Below, piece by piece: positions 12,175-20,991 of a stretch of DNA of 22,393 nucleotides. The stretch is from Beroe ovata (Eukaryota > Ctenophora > Nuda > Beroida > Beroidae), in the NCBI GenBank assembly GCA_946803715.1, contig CAMPET010000019.1:80150-102542 (forward strand), in the 5' to 3' direction. Position numbers and translations under genes: made by a program. Position 1 is the first letter of the stretch. Every line of letters begins with the position of its first letter. The notes under the pieces are model-generated. The model did no database searches, had not been told where the DNA came from, and was given only the letters and a program-made list of their open reading frames with translations.

Positions 12175-12206
12175 CCATATAAGGCAATCACTCCCTCCAT
12201 ATAAGG
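12175..12206 (+). promoter_or_regulatory. Second pair of perfect CArG boxes, upstream of exon 1c
   Basis: Two identical CCATATAAGG elements at 12175-12184 and 12197-12206 start 22 bases apart, about two helical turns. Paired CArG boxes close to a start site are typical of SRF-controlled muscle and cytoskeletal genes in animals. Here they lie about 215-246 bases upstream of a TATA-like sequence. Confidence 0.55.
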
Positions 12207-12316
12207 AAAGTAGTTTGTGTTTCGCTGCTCGAATCCCTTCAGTCAATCTCAGGGAATCATTCTTACTTCCATCACCACACGAGTTATTTCGCGATCACCG
12301 GAGACAGCTCAAAAGA

Positions 12317-12388
12317 CACGTGACATGTCACGTGACCCGTAGTTTCCATCACGTGTGTTGCTATGGTATTTCGGCTCCATGACACGTG
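12317..12388 (+). promoter_or_regulatory. Cluster of four CACGTG E-boxes with 18-bp palindrome
   Basis: CACGTG occurs at 12317, 12329, 12350 and 12383. The first two form a perfect 18-base palindrome (CACGTGACATGTCACGTG, 12317-12334), and the second and fourth lie in extended CACGTGAC contexts. Such sites are bound by USF, MYC/MAX, CLOCK-type or MITF/TFE basic helix-loop-helix factors. Four in 72 bases is far above chance, and they sit just before a TATA box and exon 1c. Confidence 0.6.
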
Positions 12389-12420
12389 ACCCGGCACATG
12401 GTATGAAGATGAAGTCAAAT

Positions 12421-12427
12421 TATAAAT
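12421..12427 (+). promoter_or_regulatory. TATA box candidate for exon 1c promoter
   Basis: TATAAAT follows the E-box cluster by about 33 bases. A start of transcription near 12450 would give a 5' leader of about 135 bases before the ATG at 12587. The leader contains short upstream ATGs with quick stops. Confidence 0.4.
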
Positions 12428-12586
12428 GTGTGTCGAGTATATGTAATATGATTAATCCGTGAAATACAGAACACTGTGACAGGAGGCACCCTGTCAAAGC
12501 AAGCCTATGACAGTCTTATATAATTGTGTATCTCGAGATTTTGTAGCCTGTTTTTCTTCGCATGAAGTAGCCGTTTTTCTATTGTC

Positions 12587-12614
12587 ATGTCAAAGAAGAG
12601 AAGACAGAACTCAG
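12587..12614 (+). CDS. Short alternative first coding exon 1c (MSKKRRQNS)
   Basis: ATG 12587 (G at -3) with an in-frame TGA at 12563-12565 upstream encodes only MSKKRRQNS. It then meets donor TCAG|GTAAAA at 12615, again in phase 1. On its own this is weak evidence, since 28 bases can arise by chance. It is supported by the phase shared with exons 1a, 1b and 1d and by the promoter-like array just upstream. It would join exon 2 (split codon GTC, Val) or exon 4 (GGT, Gly). The peptide is highly basic, comparable to the basic ends of the other first exons. Confidence 0.45.
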
Positions 12615-12620
12615 GTAAAA

Positions 12621-13559
12621 CATTTTGGGATAACATAACTTTCACAATTTAATCAAGTATTGTACATTTTATACATTGGTTGTCTTGGAGCCTGAATTAC
12701 ACCTTTGAGTAGATGAAATGAAAATGATGGTCCATAAGTTGGAAAGAGGAATCCAGTGGTTTTCCTTGGTTTTCCCTTTTTTTACTGCATAGGAGTCTTG
12801 TCATTGATATGTTGAAGTTTTCCATCGAAAAGTTGTAGTTCATTTGATTTGATTTCTCGAGTCTGGCAATTCCAGCAGTTGACCCTCATCAATGGAGCGC
12901 ACAATGAGTACAGTTCTCAGATTGAGAGGTAAATCATGGGCGTTGTCCTGCTTTTTTGGGGAAAATTTGTGCCTAATTTCATTCCAGAGAAGATCATTCG
13001 CTATCACTCATTGCCAAGTTGCCAAGCCGTTTATATCTGGTTAAGTTATGTCTAGTTGACGTCCTCTTGACTGAAGAGCTCCGCCCCATATGAAATGACA
13101 GCATTCACAGGGAGTGGCTGTCTTCCATGGTGTTGCGTGTGCCAGATATATTTTGGCTGTCATTTCTGGCATTGTTACATACCTTGCTTCCCCAAATAAT
13201 TGTTATCGAGCTCGCCCGCTCTCTCTCTCTCCACTTCTCTATTGTGACCAAACAGTCTTCATCTTCGATAGCACGTTCAAAACGGTTGAGTGATACGATA
13301 GATTTGAAATCATAGTCTTTGGAAAACAAATATGGATTAAAAAGCCCTCTCTTCGTCTTGCCTAGATGGGAATTGCTCTCACTCGTTTAAAAAGTTACTC
13401 GTACCTCACTTCCTCATTACATTACACTCGTACAAATCAGTGTTTAGCTCATCAGTAATCATCCCGTCCACCCCTGAATATTATGTCAATTTCACCCGTC
13501 TTTGTCAAGCATGCCACGGTATAAACACAAATACCACACTATATCGGGTGGTGGCGGTG
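12621..13559. other. Intronic stretch, nothing supported
   Basis: AT-rich sequence between exon 1c and the GGTGTCAA repeat region. Opposite-strand frames around 13105-13329 overlap each other and have no splice or domain support. Confidence 0.45.
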
Positions 13560-13775
13560 GCACATCCAGGCCCAGGGTGTCAAGTGTCTTCCCGTCTGTC
13601 TTCTCGTCACCTGACCCAGGTACAGACTGATGGGAACATCGCAAAAAACTGGTGTAAAGTAAACTGGTGTCTCATTGGTTTCTGAATTATTGTCGACAAA
13701 GTGGTGTCAAGCAAAAAACCGGTGTCAAGTAAACTGGCGTGAAATTAATTGGAGTCAATTACACTGGTACTTAGT
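13560..13775. repeat. Degenerate GGTGTCAA-type array
   Basis: Variants of 'ACTGGTGTAAAGTAA' / 'GGTGTCAAGTAAACT' recur at irregular 15-35 base spacing, for example near 13650, 13665, 13701 and 13721, ending about 55 bases before exon 2. The unit core is the reverse complement of the array at 17970-18180. The best visible match is AAAGTGGTGTCAA (13698-13710), exactly complementary to 17995-18007. Confidence 0.6.
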
Positions 13776-13828
13776 TACCTAGTGCCGAGAAGATTAATTC
13801 TCTCGCCTTATCATGCTTCCTTTTTCAG

Positions 13829-13892
13829 TCAAGAAGTGTGACAGTTCCGCAAGCATCTCAAGTACAGACTCCTACGAGTGGGATGATCGGAA
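13829..13892 (+). CDS. Exon 2: Ser-rich SYEWD motif exon
   Basis: A 64-base exon between acceptor CTTTTTCAG| and donor GGAA|GTGAGT, both close to consensus. It enters in phase 1, matching first exons 1a, 1b and 1c, and leaves in phase 2. It reads KKCDSSASISS, then TDSYEWDDR, then a split lysine codon. SYEWD is shared with residues 384-388 of exon 1b, where SYEWDESK occurs in similar Ser-rich surroundings. The exon is open in this phase with no stop. Function is unknown; it looks like a short disordered, phosphorylatable linker. It is the first exon that all the upstream starts could share. Confidence 0.72.
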
Positions 13893-14030
13893 GTGAGTTA
13901 GAGATGAAAATAGGAAGTTTTCGACTTACACCTGAATTCAAATGCTCATGGTTTCAGTTTTCTTGACATCAGCATTTAGCACACGAGAGAAGTTTCCAAG
14001 CATTGAGTTGAACTCACCTCTCTCCCACAG

Positions 14031-14106
14031 GAAGACGATATCAGACAACATCCGGAAAAGGTTGGGTAACACAAGTTCGTCCAAGAAGCCCCCCGACAGC
14101 ATCTCG
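14031..14106 (+). CDS. Exon 3: basic Ser-rich exon, probably alternative
   Basis: Acceptor CTCTCCCACAG| and donor TCTCG|GTATGT bound 76 bases. They enter in phase 2, exactly completing the lysine codon left by exon 2, and leave in phase 0. The peptide is KTISDNIRKRLGN followed by TSSSKKPPDSIS. The phase 0 exit does not fit exon 4 (phase 1). If it joins the next candidate exon at 16220, that frame stops after 27 codons (TAA 16301-16303). An internal weaker donor, TTGG|GTAACA at 14073, would exit in phase 1 and fit exon 4. Exon 3 is therefore most likely an alternative exon, or a partner exon between 14.1 and 18.2 kb has been missed. Confidence 0.65.
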
Positions 14107-14112
14107 GTATGT

Positions 14113-16219
14113 CAAAATACTTCGATAAAAGCCTTATGAATGTTATTCGATCCAGAGGTCACAGTCGCAATTTTTCAGTTGAGCGCGTTGAAATTTAGCG
14201 CCGCGCGCTACGTCTATAACGCGTATTCACAACTTCTTGGGGGGACGATATCCAACGCGAAACGTCAGCGCTCAAATCCCCTGTTTGCTCCAGCTCCTTA
14301 TTAACCTATCGAGGTGCCCAAAATTACTCCAGGTTACACTTGCTGTGTATTAATCTTTAATTGTTTCGGAGGGTTGATGTCACGCAGGAATCATTAAAAT
14401 CGTCAATTCCTACTACATAGTGGTCGACTTAACTGCTATTATATTCCACTAAATGGGGAGGGGGTATGTTAATACCTTTGTTTTGTTCCGATTAGGTTGG
14501 GGCAAATGGACGAAATTAGGTCTCTGTTAGAGTGCGTGTGGTGTTGGACCGTTGGTTTAATGCATTCCCATTGTATAAAACCTTCGCTGTGGCGGCCGAT
14601 CTATGTATGGTTGTAGCTTGTGTGTGATTGTAGTTTGTGTGTGGTTGTTTTTGTGTGTTTGTTCGTTTTTGGTTTCGTCATTCGTTCCGCTCACAAGATT
14701 TTAATAATTGTGACAAATGAAGTTTACCATGAAGTTTCGAAATTTACCGTGGGTTCAAAGGAAGCAAATCATCATGGGGGGTCTTATGAAATTTATACCA
14801 TTTTATCAAATGCATCATGTTATTTTGCCTTACGTAGTTTATAATTGATCGCATATCATTTTATTGCTACGATATTGATTAACCGTATTTTATTTTTATT
14901 GAATCAAATTGAATAGATTTTTCGGCGATTGTTAGTCGATTGTCGCATAACCGAGTTTATTGAGTAATGCCCTTTGATATGAAACTGTTAATAGTGCGTA
15001 TTTTTAGACATTTATCACCTTTAAAAGCTCTTAGTAAATAGAGCTCCCATTAAGTGCTCATTGTGATACTATATTGTGCTTTTTCTTCGTCTGATTGCGC
15101 TCTTGTTATTGGTTACCCACGGCATTGTTCCTCAATCTATTCTTGTTTCGGGTGTCTTCCCGTTTGATTGGTCTTCATAATTGACAAATTTGTTCTCGAA
15201 AATTCTGATCGCGTTTCGATTCATACAAACATAGGTATATTTTCTCATAGTCAGCAGCAAGTGACGAATTGCTTGTTCTAAAAATATATTGATCGAAACT
15301 CACTTGTTTCTTTCTCGATAGGTTGTTAAGAGCACTTCTTTGTTCAGGTAGTAACTATACAACACCTTTCTTTTATTTGCAAAGTTGGTTGCTTGAAATA
15401 AAATGGTCGTAATAATATAGTCGTCGGTTCATCGGTGGAACTTGTCATCGACACGAATGCCATCATTTTCCTCTGAATCCGTGCGCCACACATGTGGAAT
15501 GCATACCATTAATAACAGTGTGGGTGTGTAAAATTCCTTCTATTCGTGAAGTCAGGAGATGATAATTAACACGGTTCATTTTGCACCAGTCATGCGAATT
15601 TACTCCGTTTGTTGAAAGAGAGACCGAAAATTCGTTTTTGGGATAGATGATTGAGCTTTTGGGTGATTGCTCTGAACATTGAAATAAGATCATCATGTGG
15701 AATGGTGTTTCATATTTACCAATACCATGAATCTAGTGATTCAGTTTTGAGTTTCTTGGCCAAGTTTCGAATTTTCGCACCGTATTTGATTTTTGCGACC
15801 ACCATCACGGGAAAACAGCTTCCAAACACAGGGTAATATATACAACCATCAAGATAGCCATAATGAAATTTATCTCACGCATAACCTCATGTCTGCATTA
15901 CGAAACACGTAATTCCCTTCGTACCTATGATGTCCGCTAATCAAATCTGCCATCAATTATTGACCTTGCTAACTTTGGTATGTTTCCAATCCACACTTGT
16001 GTCCACTCCGATGTCAACCGTGATAAGCGAGGGCAGTGGGTTCTTTATCTCGTGTCGTGTTATTTACCCCTCCCTCTTCAAAAATCTTGTTTTTGTTTTA
16101 AACACCAATTATCGTTTTTTCCTCCCCCGCAAAAAAGACCATTCATATATTTGTTCAAGTTTCAAGAGTATTTATGCTAGTATCAGCACATATCTGTCGT
16201 AACTTGACTTCTCCTCCAG
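14113..16219. other. Intronic stretch, nothing supported
   Basis: About 2.1 kb of AT-rich DNA. The only notable item is a CpG-dense patch at 14180-14230 that includes GCCGCGCGCTACG (14200-14212), identical to 1194-1206. Short frames (for example 14620-14844, 15463-15696 minus, 15927-16202) show no splice or family support. Confidence 0.45.
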
Positions 16220-16305
16220 TCCTCTTGCCATGTTTACTCCGCCTTCGAGAAGGAAGAAGCAGACCTCAGAGACTTCCGAAACACCCTCCAGGATGGTCCC
16301 TAAAG
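16220..16305 (+). CDS. Exon 1d: alternative first exon or internal exon (MFTPPSRRKKQTS...)
   Basis: Acceptor CTCCTCCAG| at 16211-16219 and donor AAAG|GTAAGA at 16306 bound 86 bases. In the favoured frame ATG is at 16230 and the peptide is MFTPPSRRKKQTSET followed by SETPSRMVPK, ending in phase 1. The last base joins exon 4 as GGT (Gly). Entered from exon 2 (phase 2) it reads N-PLA-MFTPP and stays open, giving a clean path 2 > 1d > 4. Alternatively transcription could start nearby, with MFTPP as an N-terminus; an in-frame TAA at 16200-16202 permits this. A third reading, phase 0 from exon 3, gives FEKEEADLRDFRNTLQDGP and then stops at 16301. The peptide is basic, Ser/Thr/Pro-rich and without a known domain. 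Confidence 0.62.
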
Positions 16306-16348
16306 GTAAGAGCCTAAAGTTGGGAGTCTTTATTTTCGATCGAATCAA

Positions 16349-17606
16349 CTTCGCTAGTGCCAGTTAAATCATCATAGGAGACATTCAAAAATGAGGTATA
16401 AAAGTGTGGAGTCATTCACTTCTATTTCTACCGATGCTGAGATCAGAAAATCGGAGAAAATTTTTTGTGCCAGTGTCATGAAACTACCATGGATCCCCAT
16501 GCTTTTTGGACGCTGAATCGTTTCCCGATCGAATTTCGGCCCTATCTTGCTTTCCTGAGGAGCTGTTCGTCATTTGATTCCCTACCTTACATCTAAGAAG
16601 AAATTTGAATTTTGCCCAATTTCCCGACGAGCTAGCTCTGAAATTCCATCAGATTCGAATTCTACGTCAAAAAATAGGCTAGGAACACTATTTTCGATAA
16701 TGTCTACTGAAAAAACGCTTTTAGCCATATTTTGGTGTCAGTGCGTCTCATTGATTTTTGCGTTTTTGTACTGTTTGCTTCCCAGGGGAGAGAAATCGTC
16801 ATTTGGGCATGGTTTCACGGCTAGTATGAACTGAGCATGATCGTAACGACGGTTTATATTTGTAGTGTTATAGTAGGAGAGATGATTTGGTGAAAATCAG
16901 CTTCGCTAGTACCAGTTAAGTCATCATTAGAGACCTTCAAAAATGAGGTATAAAAGTGTGGAGTCATTCTCTTCTATTTCTACCGATGCTCAGATCAGAA
17001 AATCGGAGAAAATTTTTTGTGCCATTTTCATGAAATTACCANTCGGGTAAGAAAATGAAATTTTCGCCGATTTCCGAGTGAGCTAGCTCTTAAACTCCTC
17101 CGGATTCGAATTCTACGTCAAAAAGTAGGCCAGGAACACTACTTTCCAGTATGTCTTTTGAAAAAATGGTTATAGCCATATTTTGGTGTCAGTGCGTCTC
17201 ATTGATTTTCATGTTTTTGTACTGTTTGCTTCCTAGGGGAGAGAATTCGTCATTTGGGCGTGGTTTCAGGGCAAGTATGGACTCTACATTATCATAGCGA
17301 GGGTTGATATTTGTAGTGTGATAGTAGGAGAGATGATTTGGTGGAAAATTAGTGTCGTAAGTGCCGGTTAAGACTTCATTAGAGACCTTCAAAAATGAAG
17401 TATAAAAGTGTGGAGTCACTCACTTCATTTTCTACCGATGCTCAGATCAAAAAAACGAAGAAAATTTTTTGTCCAACATTTAAGCAAATACCATGGATCC
17501 TTATGTATTTTTGGACGCTGAATCGATTCCCGATTGAATTTTGGCCCTATCTCGTTTCCCTGAGGAGCTATCCGTCATCTGACTTCGAGTTGCCCAATTG
17601 GTAAGG
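16349..17606. repeat. Three tandem copies of a roughly 0.45-0.55 kb unit
   Basis: Copy 1 runs 16349-16900, copy 2 16901 to about 17352, and copy 3 about 17353-17606 (truncated). Landmarks such as 'AAAAATGAGGTATAAAAGTG', 'ATATTTTGGTGTCAGTGCG' and 'GTAGGAGAGATGATTTGGTG' recur with few differences, so the duplication is fairly recent. Copy 2 lacks about 100 bases (the 'TTTTTGGACGCTGAATCG' part) and has an N at 17042 at that point, so a local assembly error is possible. All three copies keep a short frame starting M(R/K)YKSVES, but it ends at different places and is probably not a gene. It lies in the intron right after exon 1d. No terminal inverted repeats or transposase are seen. Confidence 0.85.
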
Positions 17607-17959
17607 TATTTGGTTTTTATTTATTGATGTTCAGGGGATCTTCCCCCAGAACCACTTACAGACACAGACATATACTGGCCAATCATTGCCTGACATATCG
17701 GTGGCAATAAACGGTGACATTTTGTCTAGTCGAGTGATCTAAATAAGTCATGCGCACCCTGGCTGTCACTTTAAATGAGTACTTAAGATTGGTTTGAGTT
17801 TAGAATGATCATTTAGACTTTCAACGATAAATTACGTATCTGCTGTCATTCTTAGTGCTTGCTGTTCATTCAGACGATGGTCTGTCACATAACCCGTATG
17901 ATAACTTTTATCTCAGTTAACATCTTATGCTTCCCATGTGACACCAATACACCATGATA

Positions 17960-18180
17960 TAATGCATACTCAGCGCTTGACGCCACTTTCTGCATTGACA
18001 CCACTTTCTGGTGTTTGACACCGCTGTCTCTACACTCTATTGACTCCACTCTCCTTTGTTTGAAACCCCTGTCGCTTTTGACATCACTTCACCTGACGCC
18101 ACTCTCTCCTTTGACACCATTCTCTCCTTTGACATCACTCTCACTAGTATCTGGTGTCACCATTGACACCTCTCTCTGAT
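17960..18180. repeat. Degenerate TTGACACC array before exon 4
   Basis: About ten variants of an approximately 18-base unit, TTGACACCACTCTCTCC (also TTGACGCC, TTGACATC, TTGACTCC), run up to the acceptor of exon 4. The pyrimidine-rich units may serve as its polypyrimidine tract. The core is the reverse complement of the array at 13560-13775. Confidence 0.75.
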
Positions 18181-18188
18181 AGCTCTAG

Positions 18189-18355
18189 GTCGGAACAGCA
18201 TCCCACACGGTCACGAATTCTTTGCGGCTCGACGACTCATCATGATGGATAGGTTTAGTAGACGGAGAGCCAAATCGGACGGGGAGATTATTGATAGGCT
18301 GCTGGATCAGGACGCGGAGGCTAGCCGTCTTATCGACGTGGATTGTGGAAATGAG
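18189..18355 (+). CDS. Exon 4: amphipathic, basic/acidic exon
   Basis: Acceptor TAGCTCTAG| (18180-18188) and donor ATGAG|GTTTGT (18356, weaker than average) bound 167 bases that enter in phase 1 and leave in phase 0; the other two phases are less suitable (phase 0 hits TGA after 18 codons). The 55 residues begin RNSIPHGHEFFAARRLIMMD, continue RFSRRRAKSDGEIIDRLLDQ and end DAEASRLIDVDCGNE. The middle looks helix-forming, and RRRAKS is a basophilic kinase-type site. ATG codons for the MM pair at 18243-18248 could serve as an internal start. Phase matching to exon 1d (Gly) and exon 5 supports it as a common internal exon. No known domain is recognised. Confidence 0.72.
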
Positions 18356-19701
18356 GTTTGTGCTTGTGTTGGTTTGTGCGATTGTTTGTGTCTGTGACAG
18401 CTGTTTGTTTTGATGTTATTTCATAGCTCAGAATCATACGCGAACTGCGGAATTTTGGAGCTGGAGCAAACAATAAGAAGTTCGCGCGAACTTTTTTTTG
18501 AAATTCAAATTTTCAGTAAACTAAAAATATCATCCGTATCTTCGAGGATTCTCATATCATGAATTCTCCTGGACTTTTTCAAGAATATTCAGTCTTCATA
18601 CTACTTTCACTCGGGACAACGAGAGCTATACGTAAAAGTATATACTACAGAAGGGGGGGGGTTAGATCTGCATATAAATCTCCGGGGTTGGCTGAGCGCT
18701 CCCTCATGGAGTGATCGTGATTCGTGACCAAGTCTTCAAGCTATAGTCTCACACGTTATAGTTCCCAGAGAAGTTAAACTCCTGATAATGGTTTTTGGGA
18801 AGGCTCCCAACTTCTGTTTATTTCCTAATATGGTTGCCGGAGCAAAGCTCGATTTGTTTTGTACAAATAGGGAGTTTTATGTCGTGCAATACAAACTCCG
18901 GTTTTTATGAATCTCATTTTCTTCTGGTCTTGCTTTTTCTCTGCTCACTGGTTTAGTAGTTGCCCGAGACCTCTTTAACCATGTTCATTGTTCATGTGAC
19001 ACATAGCTACAATCTCCCACCCATGTGTTCAACCCATGCGAAGATTGCCCTCCGAAAAACATTACATATCCCGAAAAAAGAAACCATCATCTTCTTGTTC
19101 TCTTGCTCTCATCCGTCTCGAGTTTCATAATTCACCTGTAATGTATGTTGAGGGTATCGCATGCTTTATACCAGCTGTCAAATGTCTACTCCCGACACTG
19201 ACAAGGACCGTACATGCATACTTATATTCTACCGTTCGTTTTTACTTTTTACATATCATGCCTCTGTCCTCTGTAGCAGAAACTCTGTCTGAAACGAATC
19301 CATTCGGAGTTATAGTTCCTACTTATTCTGCTAAACACCGACCATGCGGCAAACATATTATTGAACGATTATATCTTACCATGTTCTATTATATATTGAG
19401 CAATGAACAAATTAAACGTGTGATTTTCTGACTTTGACCCTTTATTTTCGTCGATTGCATTGGTCGTATGTTATATTCTAGATAGAGCATTATCAGAAAT
19501 TCAATAATCTTCAGAAGAACCATTTCGAACACAAAATAGTAAGGCACTTATTGTTTGGTAACCCCCAAAGTTTGGTAAGAATCTAGCTTTGTGCAAAAAA
19601 GTGAACTCCATAAAGCTCTCTGCAACTACTCAATAGTCTACAATATCTTCGTGTGGTGAAAAGCTCTTAGCAGAACGATCTGAGAGCGCGTCTTGCAGCA
19701 C

Positions 19702-19747
<46 letters not shown>

Positions 19748-20118
19748 CTGNTCTCTCTCTCTCTCCCAGGACTATTCTGTCCATTTGCTACTTTTCATAT
19801 TGCAATGATCGAGTTGAGCTTTGTCTCGCCATCTCGTGGCTTATTCCTATCCCTTGCAGGAATTTCGTGATCCCATATCGTAAACTGAAGTTCCTGCCTA
19901 ACATGAGATTCCATCTCCGTTGTAGACACAAAACTCAACCTGTTTGACTAAATGACTTCCATTACTATTCCTATGGGTCACACCGGTTAAACCGCTTTTT
20001 CCACTGCTAAACGACGCTGTATTCTGTGCAATGATGTCATTATGAAACCACTCACTGTGTATATTCACACCACACGTTAATTCAATACCAGCTATGCCCA
20101 GATATTATACACACACAC
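18356..20118. other. Intronic stretch with one unexplained 131-codon frame
   Basis: No splice-supported coding sequence was found. The frame 19036-19431 (131 codons, start MRRLPSEKHY, Cys- and Leu-rich) is the second longest in the window. It has no recognisable motif, no donor/acceptor evidence and untypical composition, so it is probably chance. Runs of G at 18651-18660 and a CT microsatellite at 19705-19768 are present. Confidence 0.4.
19705..19768. repeat. (CT)n microsatellite with N
   Basis: A TC/CT dinucleotide run of about 38 bases, a short GTGTCTG interruption, an N at 19751, then more CT. The N marks uncertain length. Reading frames through it give Leu/Ser repeats and are artefacts. 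Confidence 0.95.
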
Positions 20119-20266
20119 CACGTGCTCTATTACTTTTTAATGTGACACTCGATACACCACTCTCCTCAACACCGGCCAATCAGCGAGCTGGATTTTCACC
20201 ACGTGACTCCAACTAGCCAATCAGCATCGAGTACCAGTATATATATAGTTGTTACCCAATCACGTG
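20119..20266 (+). promoter_or_regulatory. CCAAT / E-box / TATA promoter-like cluster upstream of exon 5
   Basis: CACGTG lies at 20119, 20200 and 20261. CCAAT lies at 20176, 20217 and 20256, the first two within identical CCAATCAG elements. TATATATATA is at 20238-20247. NF-Y and USF-type sites spaced tens of bases apart in front of a TATA box are a common animal promoter layout. Initiation near 20270 would put a leader exon ending at donor TTAGG|GTAAGT (20424) upstream of exon 5, whose first codon is ATG. Confidence 0.5.
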
Positions 20267-20269
20267 GGT

Positions 20270-20423
20270 GCTAAGGATTGCGCTACATCACCCCCAGTAC
20301 ATCATATATATGGCTGTGGTTTATAATTTCATTTCATCTGTCATATATGATATGAAGTAGTGTACTGTGTATCTGTTAAACGCTCATGCGGTTTAGTGGT
20401 ATTGGTTTCGGATCCAAATTAGG
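20270..20423 (+). other. Candidate untranslated leader exon
   Basis: The 3' limit is the consensus donor AGG|GTAAGT at 20424; the 5' limit is only a guess from the TATA box at 20238. Upstream ATGs are present. One at 20310 stops at 20358-20360. Another at 20386 (MRFSGIGFGSKL) reaches the donor in phase 2, which does not match exon 5 in its main frame. If real, this is probably a mostly non-coding first exon with translation starting at ATG 20992. Confidence 0.3.
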
Positions 20424-20991
20424 GTAAGTCAGGTCCCAAAATCAACACAAAGGCAGTTAGAGATGAGCTCATGGTATCGCTCACTTACCCAATTATGGTG
20501 GTTTATTTTACTCATGTGTCACGTTATAAACTTGACACTATGTAGTTGACATTTCACCGAGCTTTCTATCTACTCTGCAGTTTGATTTTCGTACAGTTAA
20601 CTCGGAATTGCATCATGATTGCAGATTTTAATCCCAATCGCAGATTTCATAGTTCCTAGTCATATAGCTCTGTCTAGTTTTGCTGACAGTACTTTTAATG
20701 GCATTTATAAAGTAGGGGTTACTTCGATTTTATTGAAACATTACCTAAGCACAATGCCGTTTCGAAACTATATTCAACGAAATATTGTTCATGTTACCGA
20801 AGGCTTGAAATGCTCGTCATACTTTAAACTTCGACTGGATGGAAATTGTTGATAATCCATTTCCAGTGATTCTGCTGCTTGTATGTTTTTTATGAAACGT
20901 ACTCATTGATCATCGCCTAATTGAGGACCTTCTTAACACTAGATTAATGAGTTTATTGACGGATAATTAGTGATCTATCAATTGTTGTCAG

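Noticed and set aside
12035-12382. 115-codon frame overlapping the CArG and E-box cluster
   Set aside because: It runs through the CACGTG repeats and a promoter-like region, and has no splice support or recognisable domain.
16220-16303. Frame FEKEEADLRDFRNTLQDGP, which looks like part of a spectrin-type helix
   Set aside because: It needs phase 0 entry and meets TAA two bases before the donor; the overlapping MFTPP frame fits the neighbouring exons better.
19036-19431. 131-codon open frame on the + strand
   Set aside because: No splice context, no family motif and an odd Cys/Leu/Tyr-rich composition; one frame of this length is believable by chance in 22 kb of AT-rich DNA.
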